Below, in pieces: positions 7,775-10,952 of a stretch of 10,952 nt of DNA. The DNA is from Verrucomicrobiota bacterium. Lineage in GTDB: Bacteria > Verrucomicrobiota > Verrucomicrobiia > Chthoniobacterales > UBA10450. The notes below the pieces were generated by a model. It was not told where the DNA came from. It made no database searches and saw only the letters and a program-made list of their open reading frames with translations. The position numbers and the translations under genes were made by a program. The stretch spans positions 1 through 10,952 of the forward strand of contig QHNB01000025.1 in the NCBI GenBank assembly GCA_003217965.1, given 5' to 3'. Positions within the stretch are counted from its first letter, which is position 1; each line of letters starts with the position of its first letter.

Positions 7775-9177
7775 GCGCGGGCATTATTCCGCCAGACGAA
7801 CAGGTACGCACGAGGCTATCGCCGCTCGGTTATCCATCAAATCTGCTCGGGCCGCGGGTGACTTATGCAGATGTAAACGAATCGATCAGCTCGATCGTTT
7901 TGCGCGATCGTGCGCCTGCTCAATGGTGGATCGGGTTCGCGGTCGCCTTCTGTTTGCTGATGATTTTTTTCCTGGCGGTATCGTGGCTGCTCATTCGCGG
8001 CCTTGGAATTTGGGGCGTTAACATTCCGGTGGCGTGGGGATTCGCGATTGTGAATTTCGTTTGGTGGATTGGCATCGGCCACGCCGGCACATTCATCTCC
8101 GCCATCTTGCTGTTAATGTTTCAACACTGGCGCACTTCGATTAATCGCTTGGCTGAAGCGATGACCCTTTTCGCGGTCGCCTGTGCCGGATTGATGCCAC
8201 TCCTGCATCTGGGACGACCCTGGGTCTTTTTCTGGCTCCTTCCCTACCCAGACACCATGGGAATGTGGCCGCAATTTCGCAGCCCGCTGGTGTGGGACAT
8301 CTTCGCAGTCGGGACCTATTTTACCGTCTCAATCTTATTTTGGTTTTTGGGTCTGGTTCCGGATCTGGCGACCATTCGCGACCGCGCCCGGAAAGTGTGG
8401 CAGAAAAAATTTTACGGATTCCTGGCACTCGGCTGGCGCAACTCGGCCGATCACTGGCAGCGCCATCAAACCGCTTACTTGCTCCTCGCTGGTCTGGCGA
8501 CGCCGCTCGTCCTCTCCGTTCATAGCGTGGTTAGTCTCGACTTCGCCGTTGCCCAATTACCGGGATGGCACTCAACCATTTTTCCACCCTACTTCGTCGC
8601 GGGCGCGATCTACTCTGGCTTCGCCATGGTATTGAATATCGTGATTCCGGTGCGGAAAATCTACCATCTCGAGAATCTCATCACCGAGCGTTACTTGAAC
8701 AACATGGCGAACGTCATGTTCGCCACCGGGTTGATGGTCAGTTACGGGTATTTCATCGAGGCATTCATGTCGTGGTACAGCGGCGATATTTTTGAACAAT
8801 ACATGATGACGTACCGAGTCTTCGGACCCTATGGCTGGATCTTTTGGGTGCTCATGTTATGCAACGTCCTCGTCCCGCAAACGCTTTGGTCGCGGCGAAT
8901 CCGCTGTAATCCGTTCACCCTCTTTATCGTCGCATTCCTCGTTAACGTCGGCATGTGGATCGAGCGTTTCGTGATCGTCGTCACCAGTCTGCATCGCGAT
9001 TTCATTCCTTCCTCATGGGGTAGTTACGCGCCAACGCTCTGGGATTGGGCTACCCTCTTTGGCAGCGTCGGACTTTTTCTGATGCTTCTCTTCTTGTTCA
9101 TCCGTCTTCTGCCCATGATTTCGATTTCGGAATCGCGGGAATTAGTGGCCGAACCGGCGAAGGCGAATGCGCTATGA
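7771..9177 (+). CDS. actC: Alternative Complex III subunit ActC, NrfD/PsrC-like integral membrane protein
   Basis: 468 residues with about ten strongly hydrophobic segments (near 53-75, 84-103, 105-118, 130-147, 173-195, 234-256, 271-293, 311-333, 352-372, 382-405 and 424-450; two of these may be one helix). This is the NrfD/PsrC fold, which in ACIII forms a quinol-binding membrane subunit next to ActB and may contribute to proton movement. Family blocks are visible: WWIGIGHAGTFISA, LHLGRPW followed by FFWLLPYP, LSVHSVVSLDFA, FPPYFVAGAIYSGFAMV, and NVGMWIERFVIVV. Polar residues in these helices (His104, His146, Asp258, Glu398) are candidates for quinol or proton handling; that role is inferred from related proteins. 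The soluble N-terminus of about 50 residues faces ActB-side subunits by analogy. The ATG at 7771 overlaps the actB stop (ATGA), and its own TGA overlaps actD in the same way. Confidence 0.96.
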   Translation: MSAGIIPPDEQVRTRLSPLGYPSNLLGPRVTYADVNESISSIVLRDRAPAQWWIGFAVAFCLLMIFFLAVSWLLIRGLGIWGVNIPVAWGFAIVNFVWWIGIGHAGTFISAILLLMFQHWRTSINRLAEAMTLFAVACAGLMPLLHLGRPWVFFWLLPYPDTMGMWPQFRSPLVWDIFAVGTYFTVSILFWFLGLVPDLATIRDRARKVWQKKFYGFLALGWRNSADHWQRHQTAYLLLAGLATPLVLSVHSVVSLDFAVAQLPGWHSTIFPPYFVAGAIYSGFAMVLNIVIPVRKIYHLENLITERYLNNMANVMFATGLMVSYGYFIEAFMSWYSGDIFEQYMMTYRVFGPYGWIFWVLMLCNVLVPQTLWSRRIRCNPFTLFIVAFLVNVGMWIERFVIVVTSLHRDFIPSSWGSYAPTLWDWATLFGSVGLFLMLLFLFIRLLPMISISESRELVAEPAKANAL

Positions 9178-9707
9178 ACGAACCAAAGATCTTCGGCATC
9201 GCCGCAGAATTTGAAAGCCACGAACAGCTCGTTCGGGCGGCAAAAAATGCATATGCCCATGGCTTCCGAAAAATGGATGGCTATGCCCCGTTCCCAGTTG
9301 ACGGATTGGCCGAGGCGCTCGGCAAAAAGAATCGCCTGCCGTTATTCGTGTTGTGCGGCGGAGTAGTCGGCGGTTTCGGCGGCTATTTCATGGAATGGTT
9401 TGCAAACGTTGTTAGCTATCCGATCAACATCGGCGGACGACCGTTGCACAGTTGGCCGGCATTCATTCCCATTACCTTTGAGCTGACCGTGCTTGGTGCG
9501 GCATTGAGCGCCTTCGCTTTTTCACTCGGGCTGAGCGGGCTGCCGAGGCCATACCACCCGATGTTCAATCTGCCAGAGTTCGAGCGCGCTTCACAGGATC
9601 GCTTTTTTCTTTGCATCGAAGCGGATGACAAGCGGTTCCAGGAAGAATCGACGCGACAATTTCTCGAATCGTTGGCTCCAGTCCGAATCGCAGACGTTCC
9701 GCAATGA
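9174..9707 (+). CDS. actD: Alternative Complex III subunit ActD (DUF3341 family)
   Basis: 177 residues with two membrane segments (about 55-78 and 96-119). The first contains the glycine-rich CGGVVGGFGGYFMEW run and is followed by the SYPINIGGRPLHSWPAFIPITFE block that marks this family. The N-terminal soluble part (FGIAAEFESHEQLVRAAKNA..G) looks like a small ferredoxin-like alpha/beta domain. The C-terminal part ends with a DDKRFQEESTRQFLESL helix. No cofactor motif is present. ActD is a structural membrane subunit of ACIII that packs beside the NrfD-like subunits; its precise role is not established. The ATG at 9174 is preferred because it overlaps the actC TGA as ATGA. An in-frame upstream start at 9045 would put about 43 atypical residues inside actC. 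Its stop overlaps actE by ATGA. Confidence 0.94.
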   Translation: MNEPKIFGIAAEFESHEQLVRAAKNAYAHGFRKMDGYAPFPVDGLAEALGKKNRLPLFVLCGGVVGGFGGYFMEWFANVVSYPINIGGRPLHSWPAFIPITFELTVLGAALSAFAFSLGLSGLPRPYHPMFNLPEFERASQDRFFLCIEADDKRFQEESTRQFLESLAPVRIADVPQ

Positions 9708-10141
9708 ACGCACGCGCGAGTTTTGTCGTGTTGCTGTGCACGGCAATCTGCGTGGCCTGTCGCAATGACATGTACAACCAGCCGAAGAAAAAGCCGTTGG
9801 CCGAAAGCGAATTCTTCAAAGATGGAACCAGTGCGCGTCCAATCCCCGCGAACACAGTCGCGCGGGAAGATGCCATTGAAGATGTTGCGTTTTCCACCGA
9901 ACTCGTAAATGGAGTGTACGTCACCCAATTACCGCTGAAGCTGACGCCGCAAGCACCGATCGGGCATTTTTATGACGTGATCACCAACGGTTACGGGGTC
10001 ATGTACGCCTATGCCAGTCGGATTGAACCGGCAGATCGATGGGCAATCAGCGCCTACATCCGTGCGCTGCAACTGAGCCATAACGCGCGATCGGGGGATG
10101 TTCCCCCGGATGAAACCGCCAAGTTGCGGGCCCAACCATGA
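9704..10141 (+). CDS. actE: Alternative Complex III subunit ActE, shortened form lacking the CxxCH heme-binding motif
   Basis: 145 residues. ActE is normally a lipid-anchored monoheme cytochrome c of ACIII, about 180-200 residues long. A lipoprotein-type signal is present: a hydrophobic N-terminus, then VACRNDMYNQP with Cys19. The first half shows the family blocks MYNQPKKKPL, FFKDGTSARP and ANTVARE. The C-terminal half shows APIGHFYDVITNGYGVMYAYASRI and DRWAISAYIRALQLS; Met100 is the likely distal heme ligand. Between Leu80 and Ala84 (bases about 9941-9955) the two halves are joined directly. The segment that normally holds the C-x-x-C-H motif and surrounding 40-50 residues is absent. No CxxCH occurs anywhere in the protein, although the reading frame is intact. 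This looks like an in-frame internal deletion, either genuine or from assembly. ATG at 9704 overlaps actD, and the TGA at 10139-10141 overlaps actF, both as ATGA. Confidence 0.9.
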   Translation: MNARASFVVLLCTAICVACRNDMYNQPKKKPLAESEFFKDGTSARPIPANTVAREDAIEDVAFSTELVNGVYVTQLPLKLTPQAPIGHFYDVITNGYGVMYAYASRIEPADRWAISAYIRALQLSHNARSGDVPPDETAKLRAQP

Positions 10142-10952
10142 AGGCGGTGGGATCCGCTTTTAAACGCCCGGTGTTCTTCGTCCTCGTTGTCGCGCTCATC
10201 GCCTGCATCGTTGGTTGGGTCGTCAGCCCCAAGCAATTTTTTATTTCCTACAGCTTTGCTTTCCTGTTTTGGTTTGGTCTCAGTCTGGGGTCTTTAGCTT
10301 GGACAATGATTCATCACCTCACCGGCGGTCGATGGGGATACGCCACGCGCCGGTTTTTCGAGGCCTCAATGTCCTCGCTTCCGTTGCTAGTGTTGTTGTT
10401 CATTCCGGTCATCCTTGGCATCCGCGCGCTTTATCCCTGGATGGACGCAGCTGCGCTGTCCGCGGACGAAATCTTGCGCCACAAACACCTTTATCTAAAC
10501 GCGCCCGCATTCGTTACGCGCGCGATTGTGCTTTTTGGCATCTGGATTGTGATGGCGCGTTTACTAACGCAATGGTCGGCCGAGCAGGACGCCACTCCCA
10601 ATCCGGAACCGACAAGAAAATTACGGAGGCTCAGCGGGCCCGGGCTGGTGATTTACCCGCTCACGATGACCATAGCGGCCGTTGATTGGGTGATGTCAAT
10701 CGAACCGGATTGGTTCTCCACCATATTTCCTATCCTCATTTGCATCGGACAGATGTTGAATGCCCTCGCTCTGGCGATTCTTTTACTTGCGGTGGAGCAC
10801 CGCCGCGCGCCCTTGGCCCAGATCGCCAGTTCAGAGACTTTTCTTCATCTCGGGAATCTGCTCCTCACGTTTACCATGCTATGGGCGTACCTGGCATTCG
10901 CCCAACTTTTGGTCATCTGGTCGGGCGATCTGCCACATGAAATCTCCTGGTA
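10138..10952 (+). CDS. actF: Alternative Complex III subunit ActF, NrfD-like membrane protein, 5' part
   Basis: An open frame from the ATG at 10138 runs without a stop to the window edge and gives 271 residues, roughly two thirds of a usual ActF. The ATG overlaps the actE TGA as ATGA. About seven hydrophobic segments are visible (near 12-29, 36-58, 78-96, 125-143, 168-187, 194-219 and 237-262). Family blocks include MIHHLTGGRWG (57-67), a RRFFEA helix start, the LYPWMD loop with HKHLYLN (115-121), the YPLTMTIAAVDWVMSIEPDWFST block (173-195) and the AYLAFAQLLVIWSGDLPHE end (250-268). ActF is the second NrfD-like membrane subunit of ACIII, related to ActC, and is thought to take part in proton movement. 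The remaining membrane helices and the C-terminus lie beyond the window. Confidence 0.94.
   Translation, partial: MKAVGSAFKRPVFFVLVVALIACIVGWVVSPKQFFISYSFAFLFWFGLSLGSLAWTMIHHLTGGRWGYATRRFFEASMSSLPLLVLLFIPVILGIRALYPWMDAAALSADEILRHKHLYLNAPAFVTRAIVLFGIWIVMARLLTQWSAEQDATPNPEPTRKLRRLSGPGLVIYPLTMTIAAVDWVMSIEPDWFSTIFPILICIGQMLNALALAILLLAVEHRRAPLAQIASSETFLHLGNLLLTFTMLWAYLAFAQLLVIWSGDLPHEISW

Noticed and set aside
7876..7910. Imperfect hairpin (AACGA/TCGA arms, 7876-7899) and repeated CGATCG near the actC 5' end
   Set aside because: It lies inside coding sequence, CGATCG is frequent in GC-rich genomes, and the protein frame explains the bases.
10215..10940. Two open frames (10215-10685 and 10686-10940) on the + strand
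   Set aside because: They lie in other frames over actF, whose frame from 10138 gives recognisable family blocks and membrane helices.

Overview
The window is a fully co-oriented (+ strand) stretch of bacterial chromosome with moderately high GC content, judged by eye. It holds two functional modules. The left module (1-4048) is the distal part of a molybdenum hydroxylase (xanthine/aldehyde dehydrogenase, YagR/PaoC-like) locus. It contains the 3' end of one molybdopterin-binding catalytic subunit, a complete second paralogue of it, an XdhC-type cofactor-insertion protein and a MocA-like molybdopterin nucleotidyltransferase. The right module (4188 to the window edge) is the operon for Alternative Complex III (quinol:cytochrome c/HiPIP oxidoreductase), in the canonical order actA-actB-actC-actD-actE-actF. 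actF runs off the right edge.

In ACIII, ActC and ActF are NrfD-like membrane subunits that handle the quinol. ActB carries the Fe-S wire (three 4Fe-4S and one 3Fe-4S cluster, matched by 15 motif cysteines). ActA brings five c-type hemes, ActE normally brings one more heme, and ActD is a small membrane subunit. Five consecutive act gene junctions are the same ATGA stop/start overlap, so the operon looks translationally coupled throughout. The only substantial intergenic gap is 4049-4187, between the two modules. It contains two short palindromes and a repeated 9-mer and is the likely place for the act promoter.

The most notable observation is actE. Its lipoprotein N-terminus and its conserved C-terminal block, including the expected Met heme ligand region, are both recognisable. 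The middle, where ActE proteins normally carry the CxxCH heme-attachment motif, is missing in frame. The protein is only 145 residues and has no CxxCH. This is either an assembly or strain deletion, or a real ACIII variant without the ActE heme. A second point is the tandem duplication of the molybdenum hydroxylase catalytic subunit.

The phylum cannot be fixed from the sequence alone. A complete act operon in this order, mid-to-high GC and weak Shine-Dalgarno signals fit an aerobic soil-type bacterium such as Verrucomicrobiota or Acidobacteriota. That assignment is inference only. I found no RNA genes, mobile elements, CRISPR arrays or convincing terminators.
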